DNA from: Nelumbo lutea
Taxonomy: Eukaryota; Streptophyta; Magnoliopsida; Proteales; Nelumbonaceae
Assembly: GCA_022828595.1 (NCBI GenBank)
Contig: JAKGHH010000003.1
Location: forward strand, 20,708,934 to 20,772,933
Direction: 5' to 3'
Length of the DNA: 64,000 nt
How positions within the stretch are numbered: position 1 is the stretch's first letter; every line of letters starts with the position of its first letter. The notes beneath the pieces are model-generated. The model made no database searches, was not told where the DNA came from, and was given only the letters and a program-made list of their open reading frames with translations. The position numbers were made by a program, and so were the translations under genes. Below are positions 46,339 through 57,643 of this stretch, one piece after another.

Positions 46339-46749
46339 TTGATGAAATCCGGTGAACCGAGAATTAGCCAAGCGTATAAAACGTTTGCCTCTCGAATTCC
46401 ATCTGAGGAGCTTATATTTGGAATTACTTTTATAGCAGCAGTGACACTCGCCCAATTGCCGTTCGAGATCATTGATGGAAATCCTATTCCTACAGTTTTG
46501 TTCAAGGGTCAACCGTCCATCTTTCACGCCTTTGTCTTAGCCCTCAACTTTGCTTTCTTTGGTGCTCTTGGAACCATTTCTGTCCGTGAAAGACACTCAA
46601 AACTCGCATCATATTTTCGACAGTTCGCTGTCGTTTTTATTGCAGCGGCTGCCGGAATCCTTTTATGGGTCACAGTGGTTCCGGCTGGGTTTACGTTGAT
46701 TTTATATCTTCGTAGTAGTAGTACTGCGTTTTACTATACATCTGTTTGA
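46339..46749 (+). CDS. Small membrane protein, unknown family, copy 2
   Basis: A 136-residue intact single-exon frame, paralogous to 31909-32379. Shared blocks are SEELIFGITFI versus PEELIYALSFM, IIDGNPIPTVLFKGQP versus YIDGNPIPTVIFEGQP, and IFHAFVLALNFAFFG versus TFHAFILSLVFSFSG. Three hydrophobic segments lie at about 24-42, 60-80 and 98-122. It lacks the first 20-odd basic residues of its paralogue. The C-terminal tail is serine/tyrosine-rich and unrelated. Preservation of frame and motif in two diverged copies argues that the family is or was under selection. The function is unknown. Confidence 0.7.
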   Translation: MMKSGEPRISQAYKTFASRIPSEELIFGITFIAAVTLAQLPFEIIDGNPIPTVLFKGQPSIFHAFVLALNFAFFGALGTISVRERHSKLASYFRQFAVVFIAAAAGILLWVTVVPAGFTLILYLRSSSTAFYYTSV

Positions 46750-47683
46750 TGTCTCTCATCTAAATTTGTATGCTTTTACAAGATATTTAAATATAATTTC
46801 GTTTCCCAATCTAAACAGCAAAGCGATAGTTTTCAGAAATTGAAACGATATATAATTTCTCAAAATTGGTAGTCCCAATCTAAAATTGGTAATATGAAAG
46901 GGAAAATTTGAAGTCAGTGGAATAAAGGGGATCCGTAATCTCTAATACCTTCCCTCGCACTGGACGAGGTGAAGATTAGAGGGTAAGAGATGGGATTGCC
47001 AGGACAGAACAGTGGTGCCGCGCCTCGACCCTCCTTCAGAGCTCCTTGTGAATCAAACCAGAAACTGAAAAAGACGTCATACCGGAAAAAAATCTATAAC
47101 CGATCAACCCATCATAAATGCGATTTCCCCTCCACTTTTCCCCATTTCTCATAAACTTACTCTGGCTTTTAAAAGCCTTCCGTCCTTGTTAAATAATTGC
47201 TAAGCTTAGCCCATTTGAATGAGGTGATGAACACTCAAATCTAGAGGGGGGTAATATTAGTATTAATAAATTGCGTCATTCCAGAAGGTTGGGTAATATG
47301 GGTAAATTTTCAAAATTGGTTCATCTCATCAATCCCATTAGGGACGGGGAGTGGGTGGCTCACTGGCTTCGGGCGAAGTTTTTAGGATTTCTGTTACAGG
47401 CGTGGGTGGCTTGCTCCGAATTCGACACCCGGGATAGGGTTTGGGGAATGTTCAGGATTTCATGCGAAATTTTGGCAATGGAGATAGGGTTGGGAAATTT
47501 TGAGGATTTGACAAGTGGTGAGGACTGGGTGTATTGACACGATTCCTGTTTCAAGGGGTGCATTTTTCCAGGTTAGGGTTAGGATTTTGTCAAAATTTCA
47601 ATAAGTTTAATCCGAAGCCCAAACCCAAAACAGTCTAAACTATTACCTTGGGTCAATCCGATTTGCACCCTACTTCTAGGAGG
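46750..47683. other. No gene recognised
   Basis: Short frames (for example 47271-47537) show no known motif. Confidence 0.5.
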
Positions 47684-48543
47684 TAGGATTGTTCACGGGT
47701 CAGGTTGGGTTGGGTCGGGTTATTGGGGTTTTTCTAACTAACACGACCTAATTGGGTTACCTGAGGTAGAAATCAAAACCGACTCACTGATAGGCAAAAC
47801 CGATATGGTCGGTTTCGGTTTTGCTCCTGTACAAAAAGGACAGAGAAGCCTACAATTAGAAAGAAATTTATTTGAGAAGATGGGAGAGTTGGGAGAGCCA
47901 AGTTCAAAAATCAAATTGTCTTGAATTGAGGACTTGAGGGGGGCGGACCAAGTTAGAGAATAGAAGAGAAGACAAAAGTTATCAATAAAATAGAAAGTCA
48001 AACTATTTTATAGAAAGAATGTTGAAATATTTATATTTCAAGAAACGTTCTAAATTCTAATCTAAGTAAAAAATGACACCTAATTCTAATTGTAATTACC
48101 AAATGGGTTGCCTATTTGGTGTAAAAGACTATAGAAACTATGATAGATACAATTTAGGTAAAAAATGACACCTAATTCTAATAGAAACAAAAGTTATCAA
48201 TAAAATAGAAAGTCAAATTGTTTTATAGAAAGAAGGCTGAAATATTTATATTTCAAAAACTTTCTAAATTCTAATCTAGGTAAAAAATGACACCTAATTG
48301 TAATTGTAATTGCCTAATGGGTTGCCTATTCGGTGTAAAAGACTATAGAAACTAAGATAAATACAATTTAGTTAAGTAGGAACTACCAAACTAGAAGACT
48401 AATTGGTTCAATTCGGTTCGGGTCGGTTTATGAATTTGCCCAACCCAAAACCGATCGGTGCTGATGAAAACCCAGCCGACTCGAGTTGGGTCTGTCTAGG
48501 TTGGTTGATTTAGTCGGGTTGGGCCTTCTTATAAACAACCCTA
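47684..48543. mobile_element. hAT-type MITE, 860 bp, with internal duplication
   Basis: The inverted ends are TAGGATTGTTCACGGG and TAGGGTTGTTTATAAG. The flanking 8-mers ctaggagg and ccagaaag agree at five positions, so the target duplication is weak. GGTTGGG-rich arms surround a core in which about 180-215 bp are tandemly duplicated. The two copies start AAAAGTTATCAATAAAATAG at about 47973 and 48189. Confidence 0.6.
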
Positions 48544-51507
48544 CCAGAAAGTGTTGTTGGGTTGCTATTTCTATATTTGATAATTATTAATGAAGTTAAT
48601 AAAATATTAAGTTTTATTTATTTAAGTCAATCATGATTATTTAAAAATAATATTAATTATTAAAATCATTAAAAATTATTAATAAAATTAAATTTATAAA
48701 AGATATTTATTTATATTAAATTTACAATAATGTTTTTTGTCAATTAACATTAATTAATAACAAATTTCAGTTTTTTAGATTCTCTCACGCATTGCATGGT
48801 TCACGTAAACTTTTTTCAAGGTCTTCGACGTGTTGGTGTATTTTTTCAAGGGGTTTTGATGTTTAAATCATTTACTTCTTATTTCTTCTTACAACTTGTG
48901 TAAGTGCTTAAATTGAAGTTTTATATTTTTGTTTGTCTTTTGTGGTTGTCGTTAGGTGTTTAAGGTTTTGGATCGTGGTTTCACTGTTTTTTGTGGTCTC
49001 TGTTGAAGTTTTATCACCTTCCTTCATTCACCAGCAATTTCTTTATTGGTGTTGATTAGCCTTGATCATACTTTGCTTCTCACTTTTCTTAGGTTGTTTG
49101 TCTAGTTGGGTTTGATTGGTTTTTGTCAATTTTATCGGTTTAAATTCCATCCAACATTTGATTAAAAATTAACTAATATTAATTGAAAATTTAAAATTAA
49201 TTAGTGAAACTAAAAATAGCTAAAATTACAACACATTTACAATTCATTCAAAAATATTTTATAAATTACATAGATATAATAAAAGGTAATTCTTATTATT
49301 GATGGATCATTTATTCATTTTTTATTTCTAGAATAAAAATAAATACAAAAAGATTTATTAATATAATATTTGAAATTAATTAAACTAAATTTTGCTAAAA
49401 CTAGGAGAAAGAGTAAAATTAATAAAATTTATTTATTTTAATAGATTAGTAAAACAATAAAATAAATTAAAAATTAATGTGAAACACTTACTTGGGTAAA
49501 TGCATTTACGCATGCTCTTTTATTTTCATAAGTAAAAACAATGACCATTTTAGCCATAAAAAATCCATTATTAAAAGGGCATTTTTGTCTTGTTCAAGTG
49601 TTGAGACTTTCCCCCATGTGGAAAAGTTATTTACTCACCTAGTGGATGGATACCACTTGTGAGAAGGGAGGTAAGGCTACATAAGGGGGTTTTCTTGAGG
49701 GACAAAGGAAAGTCGTGAGCAATAGGTACGCTAACTGCTAGGGCGAATGAATTGATAATATAATTGTATCGTTATGAGTTAGACCCCTATTTATAAGGAG
49801 AAATTCCGAGGTTCCGAAAGAAAGGAGTCAAAAGTGTTTGATTCCCATTAAGGAAGAGAATCTTGAATTTGATGTTACTTGTCAAGGAACATTGCTAAGG
49901 TTTCATCACATGTTTTATTTTGTGTAAAATAATAATAATAATAATAACAATAATAAGTTAAGAATACCCATATTCAAGTAAAGCGCCAAAGTATTGATTT
50001 CTAGTGATCCAATACTCCGATCGCGTAGATCAATTGACGCTCACCTACATTGGCGATGGAATCAGAGCCTGGCGAGAGAACACTCACTAGGGAACACCAG
50101 ATCATCCTCCTCCGGAGCAAGCGCTTCCCCGAGGATTACAGCATGCGAATTTAAGATCTTCCCAACGCTGGATAGTAGAATCGCAAGGATTCAACATACC
50201 AGAGATAGTTCGACGTCTTTAACTTCTTGGCCCGTCCGGCGTGGCCATCGAAAACAAAAAGTTCCTCCCTGGAGCAGTAGAAAAAAAGCGACTGGTGAGT
50301 AAAAGGTTGGAGGAGAGAAGTGGAGACTACTGGCAAACGGGGAATACCTCCAGTGTGTATACCGGAACGGTCTTCGTTGCCGAAGTTCTTGCTGTTAGCT
50401 CGGGTGTAGGAGTGCAGAGGTCAAAGTTTGATAGAGGAGGGCAGGTCGAGAGTCGAGAGTAGCGGCAATTTGGAGCTAACAGCCGTCCCATTAGCTCCAC
50501 GCACGCTGAGGGAGGAAAATGTGCGAGAGGACACTTGGACTTGGTGCCTTATGTGTGGCATTTGTTGGGCGAAGATTTAAACTGCAGTTAACATGCCAAC
50601 CGAGCCACCATTCGATTGGTATCCTTTTGCCAATTAACCTTCGTATTTATAGCCAATAAATTTCTTCCTTGTCCAATAGGGACTCAAGTTCATGACGCAG
50701 CAGCTTATGTTGTTGAAGTAGTTTACTAGGGGAGGCTGGGTCATGTTGTAATTGAAGCAGTTGGTTCTGAATTTGTGAAATTTGTATTGTAATTGAATTG
50801 ATGGGATCCAATTGTGAAGATAGCATGTGTTTAACAGTATTTAGGTTTTGTATTAAAGGACCATCAATAGAGCGAGTTCACATCTGTGCCACACAATGCA
50901 CCTCCGCCGTCTAGTGGGAATATCTTCCGATGATAATACCAGATTCGATGATGTCATCTTCGGGAGATGTTTCCAATACAAGGCATGGATGCGCTGTGGG
51001 ACGTTGTGGGGGTGTTTCATCGTGGGGTGCAGATCTGAACTCCAACAGAGCACCGTGCCATATCAAAAGTGTCATGAAAGGATGAGTGGTCAAACCAAAG
51101 CGCTTCATCAAAACGCTAGTGTCCGTTTGGCTTGCAGTCAGTATTGGAATCAAAATCAGAATCAAAGGTCTCGTTTGGCATCATTTCAAAGAATCAATTC
51201 TCTTAGTATGAGAATGGTGTTTGATAGAGAGAAGCCACCAATTCTATTTTGAATGAGGATGGCTTTTTCGCTCCAAAAATTGGATTCTAGGGAGTGGAAA
51301 ACTTTCACTTCTTGGTAGGGTGGCAAATGGGTGGAGTGGGTTGGATTAGGCAAAGGTTGAATATCAACCCACCCATATTGATCCACCAACCCATCATGAC
51401 CCATCATGACCCATCACCAATCTTTGTTAAAGGGTCAAGACACACCCTAACCCTGACCCACCTACATTGTCCTTGACCCACCTACCAACACTTATAAATA
51501 CTAAAAT
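48544..51507. other. AT-rich then mixed intergenic; possible LTR remnant
   Basis: 48544-49480 is very AT-rich. Around 50053 a TGGAATCAGAGCCTGG motif resembles the TGGTATCAGAGC primer site of Copia-type elements. It is preceded by a TATTTATAAGG promoter-like motif (49788), so a decayed LTR may lie at about 49600-50050. Open frames near 49994-50462 carry no recognisable domain. Confidence 0.35.
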
Positions 51508-51885
51508 GGGTCGGGATAACTTGTATACCCGAAATAATAATTTCTAAGATGAACATCTCTCTCAAGGCAAAAAACGGGTTAGGTCAACCCGTATACCCAA
51601 AAATAACAAATTTTTGGGAGGGACACTTCTCAAGATTGCCATGTGGCATAAATGGGTTGGGGCAACCTATAAACGTGAAAATAACAATTATTGAGAGAAT
51701 AATCCCATTCAAGGATGCCATGTGAAAGAACCGGGCCTGTATACCCAAAAAAATTTGAGAAAATCATGTCTCTTAAGACTACTATGTGACAGAAACAGGT
51801 TGGGTTGACCTGTATATCCGAAAAACATTTTTGAGAGGATCATCTCTCTCTAGATTGTCATGTGACAAAAATGGGTCAGAATTAT
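51508..51885 (+). repeat. Degenerate tandem repeat, about 78 bp period
   Basis: About five diverged units share GGGTtgGGtcaACCtgTATA, then a CCAAAAAT stretch, then GAGAG...TCTC and GCCATGTG. They start near 51508, 51577, 51655, 51733 and 51797. Further arrays of GAAAA-containing short repeats (51890-52010) and of AAAAGTACTTTT-like palindromic units (52020-52170) follow. Confidence 0.6.
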
Positions 51886-52170
51886 GAAAAATTCAGAAAA
51901 GTATAGAAATACCAGAAAATTGCAAGAAAATGCATGAAAACACCAGAAAAGTGCAGAAAAAGCACAAAAAAATGTAGAAAAATACCAAAAGTTATAGAAA
52001 ATAGCAGAAATTAAATAAAATGCATAACTTAAGTGCTTTTGTAAAAGTACTTTTATAAAAATACTTTCATAAAAGTGCTTTCATAAAATCACTTTTGTGA
52101 AAATGATTTTATGCTTTCATAAAAATACTTTTATGGAAATAATTTTATAAAAATACTTTCATAAAAGTAC

Positions 52171-52858
52171 TTTATTCACATTCACTATTTGTTCTTTTTT
52201 CATTGATTCTACCTCCTGGGTAAAAATTACGAAAACTATCACATTCACTGTTTTCCTCTCCCAATCATTCCATCTTTAGAGACGTATCTTTAACAGTAAC
52301 ATCACCTTCTCCTATGTCGTGGTGGTTGGTCTCTCCGTAGGCATTTGTTTGCTGTCTTTCATTTTTTTCTTATCTCGATCTTTTGTTCGAAAGACAAAAA
52401 TTTCATGTTTTATTTGATATTTTTTTTTTCCAAAAAATCTAGAAATCTCAAAACCATTGAGTTTTCTACCCGTTCGTTCACAGGTATAAATCTCTTATTA
52501 CTTGAAGATAGAATATTATTTTTTTTATGGAGCACTTCCTAGCTGTTCATTGAAGCCGGTGGTCAACTTCCATATATTGTTTTCTTTGTTTCCCCCTATT
52601 TGCGTCGTTTTAAGTCTCACAGAAGCTATTGAAACTGAAAACGATGGGATTCCTATTCTTAATGTGATTGTGTTGTTCAATGTTTAGGGTAGATTTGATA
52701 AATCCTAATTTCACATTTTCCACTCTCTTAAGATTCATATCTATTGCTTTCTGCCCCTCCCCTGACTACATTACTTCCTCTTCAAACATCTCATTTTCTT
52801 GAATCACTCATCTAATGCAAACGTGATTTCCTACTCAATGATCTATTCTCATAATTTG
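52171..52858. other. No gene recognised
   Basis: T-rich, with small open frames lacking motifs. Confidence 0.5.
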
Positions 52859-53037
52859 TTTGGTTCATACAGAAATAAGAATGAAAATTGAAATTAACAA
52901 GAATGAGATTTCATTCCTAAGGGAGGGGCAGTGAATGATCATTCCTTCAAATGGGGATTCCAATTTCATCCAACTAAACAATTGAAATCTGAATAACATA
53001 TTCCAATTCCAGAGACCTATTATTCCCACGAACCAAA
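52859..53037. mobile_element. Small inverted-end MITE, about 180 bp
   Basis: TTTGGTTCATACAG at the left and the complement of CATTTGGTTCGTGGGAATAA at the right are inverted. The interior has GAATGA/TCATTC motifs typical of this kind of small plant MITE. A target duplication was not resolved. Confidence 0.5.
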
Positions 53038-53159
53038 TGGACCTTAGTGTTGCTTGTCCTCCATTTAGAAAATAACTGAAGTAGAATTGGTGCGTGATCG
53101 CTAGCTGATGCAAGTAAATGGTGGATTGAAGCATTATGGAACAACTGAATCTAATTAAC

Positions 53160-53400
53160 TGATCGACCCAAGAACTCTATCTAATCTCATCTCTATGGGG
53201 GGACTGCTGGATGATGATAATGCCAAGTGAAGTGAAAGGAGACCCATGATCGATACATCAAGGTCTGAAGAAGCTATGATAGGGGATGGGGTGAGACCGC
53301 CACTAGTCTTTTCTTCCATGTTTGTGATGAAATTCAAGTTGCCCATGATCGATACACCAAGGTCCTGACTCCTGAGAATCAGTTCACGAAGATAACTGTT
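53160..53400 (-). pseudogene. LINE endonuclease fragment
   Basis: The minus-strand frame reads LGVSIMGNLNFITNMEEKTSG and, later, MRLDRVLGS. The plant L1 endonuclease has IMGDFN...EEKxGG and SRLDRVL in this order. The catalytic GDFN has become GNLN and the middle part is scrambled by an internal repeat of GATCGATACA(T/C)CAAGGTC. A short dead piece, unrelated in position to the LINE at 4.9 kb. Confidence 0.65.
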
Positions 53401-55116
53401 GCGACCAGTAGAAGTGGGTTGCGCATAAAAACAACACATATATATATATATATACCAAAAAGCAAGCCATGCATTGAGAAATTTGTGCAAAATTATATAA
53501 TGAGAAGATGCCGCTAGCCTATTGGTCACTGCTTATGTATTTGGGATTTGCTCCTCACAACACATTTGCTTGTGATTGCTGTGAGCTCGAGGATGGTGTG
53601 AGGAGCGATTTATCGTGAGGAGAGTAGATCTGATTTCGTCTCATCTGCAACAAGCAAGAGAACTTGGCAACTGAGCCTTCAGTTGGTGGGCTGGATTTTT
53701 TAATTTGGTGACGATGATTCTAGCACAGGGAAATCTATAATGCGAGAAAGACATGATATATGGTATGAAAAAAGTTATGATCAATCAAAACTCAATCCAT
53801 GAATTTTGATAAATAACACTGATTGAGCACACGTTTATGATTTACCGTGGTGCCTCAAGTAGAATCATATAAAAATAGTCAGCATTTGCACTCAATCGGG
53901 TAAATTTTTACTAAGGCTTGAGGTCATGAACTATTTGACAAATATTTAACGATCCCTGAAATTTCAAAGCCGACTGTTTTTGTAAATTTGAGTTTCATTA
54001 ATCAAGTCTAAGCAGTCCAATTGAACGGAAAAGACTATTTTGCCCTTATCACTATTTTTTACATTTTCCTTTTTAGTTACTTAGTCTTCCACTATATTGA
54101 AGAATTTTATTTCTTAATTACCATCAGAAAATAGGGGTGTAAACGGATCGAATTCAAATCGGATTATGCAATATCTGAATTTGAATCCGATTAAAAAATT
54201 TAATATCCGAGTCCAGTTTGATATCTGATAGATATTGAAAATTAATATTCGATTCAGTTCGGATTCAATTAATTAATTATTTTAGGTAATTAATAAATAT
54301 TTTATTTATATAAATTATTTATATAATTTAATATATATATATATATTATAAAACATTTAAAAATTTTATATATTATATATAAGAATTAAATAATCAATCG
54401 AATTTAAATATTTATTGAATCAAATCAGGTTATATCCAATTTTGAAACCCATTAACTATTCGATATATACAATATCCGAATCCGAATTTGCTCGATTAAA
54501 TATTCGAATTATCAGAATTGATTTGATTATGTAGAATTTTGAATTCAAAATCAGATTTTCTAATACAGTTGATGCGAAGATCGCAGTAAGAAGTGGAATA
54601 ACGCTGCTATATGAACCCACACTTAGAGAGTCAAAGGCAGGGTTGTCACTCAGAGAATTGACCAAGACCCGCACAAATGGTTCTTTACAGTATGGGCCAT
54701 GAGGTTGGCGTTCTGTATATATATGGCTCGTGATCTGGTTTATAACATGTTCGACATCAGTCCCCACCCTTGGTGGTTGCAAATTCGATTCATTAAGCTG
54801 ACCTGCTGGGAAGTATGAAACCAGCCCAGATTTCCCATCTCTCGTTCACTTTCTCACGGATCCTGGTAGAAATGAAAATTTGACGATTAAGTTTGATGAA
54901 TTGGAAGAGAGGTAAAAATTTTATGTGAGTGGATTCATTTTCATGGAGCGTTCAAACTCTCCATTGCCACAGCTCTTCAATTGAATGATTGAATGAGATA
55001 GATACTCAATCAGCTTCAAGTGTTCAGGTAATTAAAAAGGAAAAAAAAAAAAAGGAAAGAAATGCCTCTATAAAACATTCCATCTGTCGTACGAGATTTA
55101 TTAATGGTTCACCGCC
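53401..55116. other. Intergenic; half of a hAT-like MITE
   Basis: At 54132 a TAGGGGTGTAAACGGATCG end opens an AT-rich stretch with GATATT/AATATC motifs (to about 54560), as in the hAT MITEs elsewhere. No matching right end was found. An A-run at 55037-55053 and the 3' flank of the UPF0496 gene complete the region. Confidence 0.45.
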
Positions 55117-56628
55117 TCAATCATTATACCCTGGAGCTATTTCTTCTATGACCAGCCTCCTAGCTCTGTTGATAGTGAGGAAGCTCAAGTAGACATGCTC
55201 CTCGAGTTCCTCTAGCTGCTCCCGGAAACAAGGCTCGTGGGTTTCAAAGTCATTTACAACCGCCTCCAATATCTGCCTATTCCGGCTCTGCGCACACATT
55301 TTAGCTATAGCCTTTCCATGCTCTATCTCATCATTCAACCTCTGCACAAGCCGGCTGATTGTGTCCATGTCCCCATTTAGAATAAATATCCCCCTCGCTG
55401 CTGCATCAAGCTGTGCATCCAGCCTTGCGAGCTTGCTTCTCTTCAGCCCAAGCCGGTCACACTTTAACTTCTTCATGAAAGCCAGAGAGAAAGTCAACAT
55501 CCCAGCAGCTGGTATTGCCGCTATGCCGATCAATGTGTGCACAGCAAGGACTATGGCTCCAAAGCCAAGTGCAGCACAAGCGATAACGAGGCTTAATCTA
55601 GCAGCCTTCTCGCTTAAGCCCATCAGCTTTTCTCTTCTTACTATCTTTCTACGCTTTGACCTTAGCCGCTTGAGCAACAGCCCATATCGGTCATGAATCA
55701 GACGGAATTGCACCGGGCTTGAGCGAGAGAGCGGGTTGTCGAGCTTCGCAAATGAGTCGAGTTCACGGAACTTAATTCGACACTGATCATCAGTGTAACT
55801 GCTATAGTCAGCTGGTAGCGTTTTGGTCAGGCTGATGATCCTTTGAATGATACAATAGTTGGTGCGTGTTTGATTGAGTCTCTGCAGAAGGAATTCACAT
55901 ATCTTGCATGCTTCAAAGCTGCCGTCGAAGTAATCGATGAGAAGGAAGTGGAGTTCAGAGTTGTCGATCATCTCGGCTACGATTTCTTGCGGAGGTTCGA
56001 GCAAGAAATCGGAGAGACGTGAGTAGGAACGTGAAGTAGACAAGGGGGAGGCTCTATCTTGGTTTGTGGATTGAAGCTGATCTTTAACTTTGCTGCATAT
56101 GTCTATAAAAGACTTAGTCCTGAAGGCTTCCATGTATTCCTCATTTACGCTTAACTTGTTTCGCACGCGACCAACTTGTTTTATTGAAGATCCGCCTAAA
56201 AAATCACAAGGAAAAACAAAAAGAGAAGGAGACAAATCAGAAACGGAAACCATACAAACCTCGACCTCGAGGGCTTATCTCTCTGCACTTGTCCTCTGTT
56301 TCCCACCATCCAAGACTTCAAAACCCTGTGAATCTAGTGGATCAAAATCAGAAACAGAGCTTATTAATCTAGAGGCTTTCGAGAGCTTTCTCTTTATCTC
56401 TCTCCAGACCAAAAACCCATGTAGATAATCTCAAATTTAGGACCTTGCATGTTTGACAATGCCTACTATGAATCAGCTACAAAAATATAAACCGTCCCAA
56501 AACCCAAAGAAATCCATATTAAGAAGCCAAAAACAACAAATCTCCATATAAGTGCAAAATGCCCATGAGAACGAATCAAATTCAGTAGACTCACCTCTCT
56601 TAAGAGAAGATTTCAACTTGGACCACAT
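55117..56628 (-). CDS. UPF0496 (DUF677) protein, two exons
   Basis: Spliced as exon 1 56628-56595 and exon 2 56195-55117, this encodes 370 residues ending in TGA. The donor AGAG|GTGAGT and acceptor TTTTTTAG|GCGG keep phase exactly across a 399-bp intron. The protein matches the plant UPF0496/At14a-like family: VNEEYMEAFRTKSFIDICSK near residues 28-47, SDFLLEPPQEIV, then LIDYFDGSFEACKICEFLL. Two hydrophobic helices (about 213-252, SLVIACAALGFGAIVLAV and IGIAAIPAAGML) are followed by LDAAARGIFILNGDMDTISRLV and a coiled C terminus. The molecular function is unknown; relatives are membrane-associated. An in-frame ATG seven codons upstream is an alternative start. This is the clearest intact host gene here. 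Confidence 0.88.
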
Positions 56629-56827
56629 GATATTTGTGATCTGTGACATCAGACACAAGGGTTTCTCTATTTTCGCCTGGTTGATTGAATTTAAGAAGGA
56701 ATAATCTCCCTCAGAAGCGGAGCTTGCCACCCACACGATAACTTCAGTAATGTGGTGAATGGTGTTGACACGATAGATCAAATTGCAGTCTCTGTGCTCC
56801 GTGCTCATTTTAGCGCAAAAGCAAAAC

Positions 56828-56868
56828 AAACCCTACACTCTGTAAGAGTTTGGTTTGTATTATTTATA
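56828..56868 (-). promoter_or_regulatory. Probable promoter of the UPF0496 gene
   Basis: The minus strand has TATAAATA at 56868-56861, about 235 bp upstream of the start codon. TAGGGTTT (a reversed telo-box) lies at 56835-56828 near the expected transcription start. Assigned by motif and position only. Confidence 0.45.
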
Positions 56869-57638
56869 AGTAAGGACCCATTAATCATTACTTTCAAAGT
56901 TCAAAGTCCAAAGATACCAATCCACAAGTTGGTGATCTTAGCTTCACTCAATCTCTGGTAGACACCTCTATAGTCTATACATATCTCAGTCTATAACTTG
57001 GGCCTACAGTAGATAAAAGTTGTGTATATATGCCTGGCAGGTGGCAATGTGGCTTTACTCCCACGTACGTAGCTATATATTATAATGGATATTTTAGACA
57101 GCCAAGTGACCCACTGATCTTATGCCCGTGTAGATAACTTGTCTGATTACCGAGGTGAGTTATTTTGCCATGTGTTCCACTCTAATGAAAGTCTAACTCT
57201 CCTCTTTGGGATGGTTACGGATCTAGGATGATTTTGGTGCACGGTTCCTTGATAGCTGCTAGCCGCAACCCATTATTTTTCAAACAAGAAATTAAAACCA
57301 TTATTCGGTCTAGCTCCAAGTTTTCACACACAAATACAAATAATAGAGAAATAAAGAATAAAAAGGATGATGTAGGCACATACACCACATGACACTCCTA
57401 CAGCTCTATGGGCCGGTTTCTTAGCGACAGTGGATCAATTATGGTATGCCGTGTCAACAACCACGTGAAAAAAAGCTGATAATGTGGTGTGCCTTATAGG
57501 TCCAGTATTACGAGTAGAACTGTAGAAGATAGGAGGTACGTACGTATGAGTTGAGTGCATGGTTAAGTAAGATACACACGGCTTGGCTAACAGCCGGGTT
57601 TTCATGTTAATAAATCTCTTCCTTCCAGTTTTCATATG
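56869..57638. other. No gene recognised
   Basis: Intergenic between the UPF0496 promoter and the composite LTR insertion. Confidence 0.55.
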
Positions 57639-57643
57639 GTTTT

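Noticed and set aside
49994..50462. Overlapping frames of 73-102 codons
   Set aside because: No motifs; the region looks like a decayed LTR leader.
53281..53380. Repeated GATCGATACA(T/C)CAAGGTC as a regulatory palindrome
   Set aside because: Better explained as an internal duplication within the LINE endonuclease fragment.
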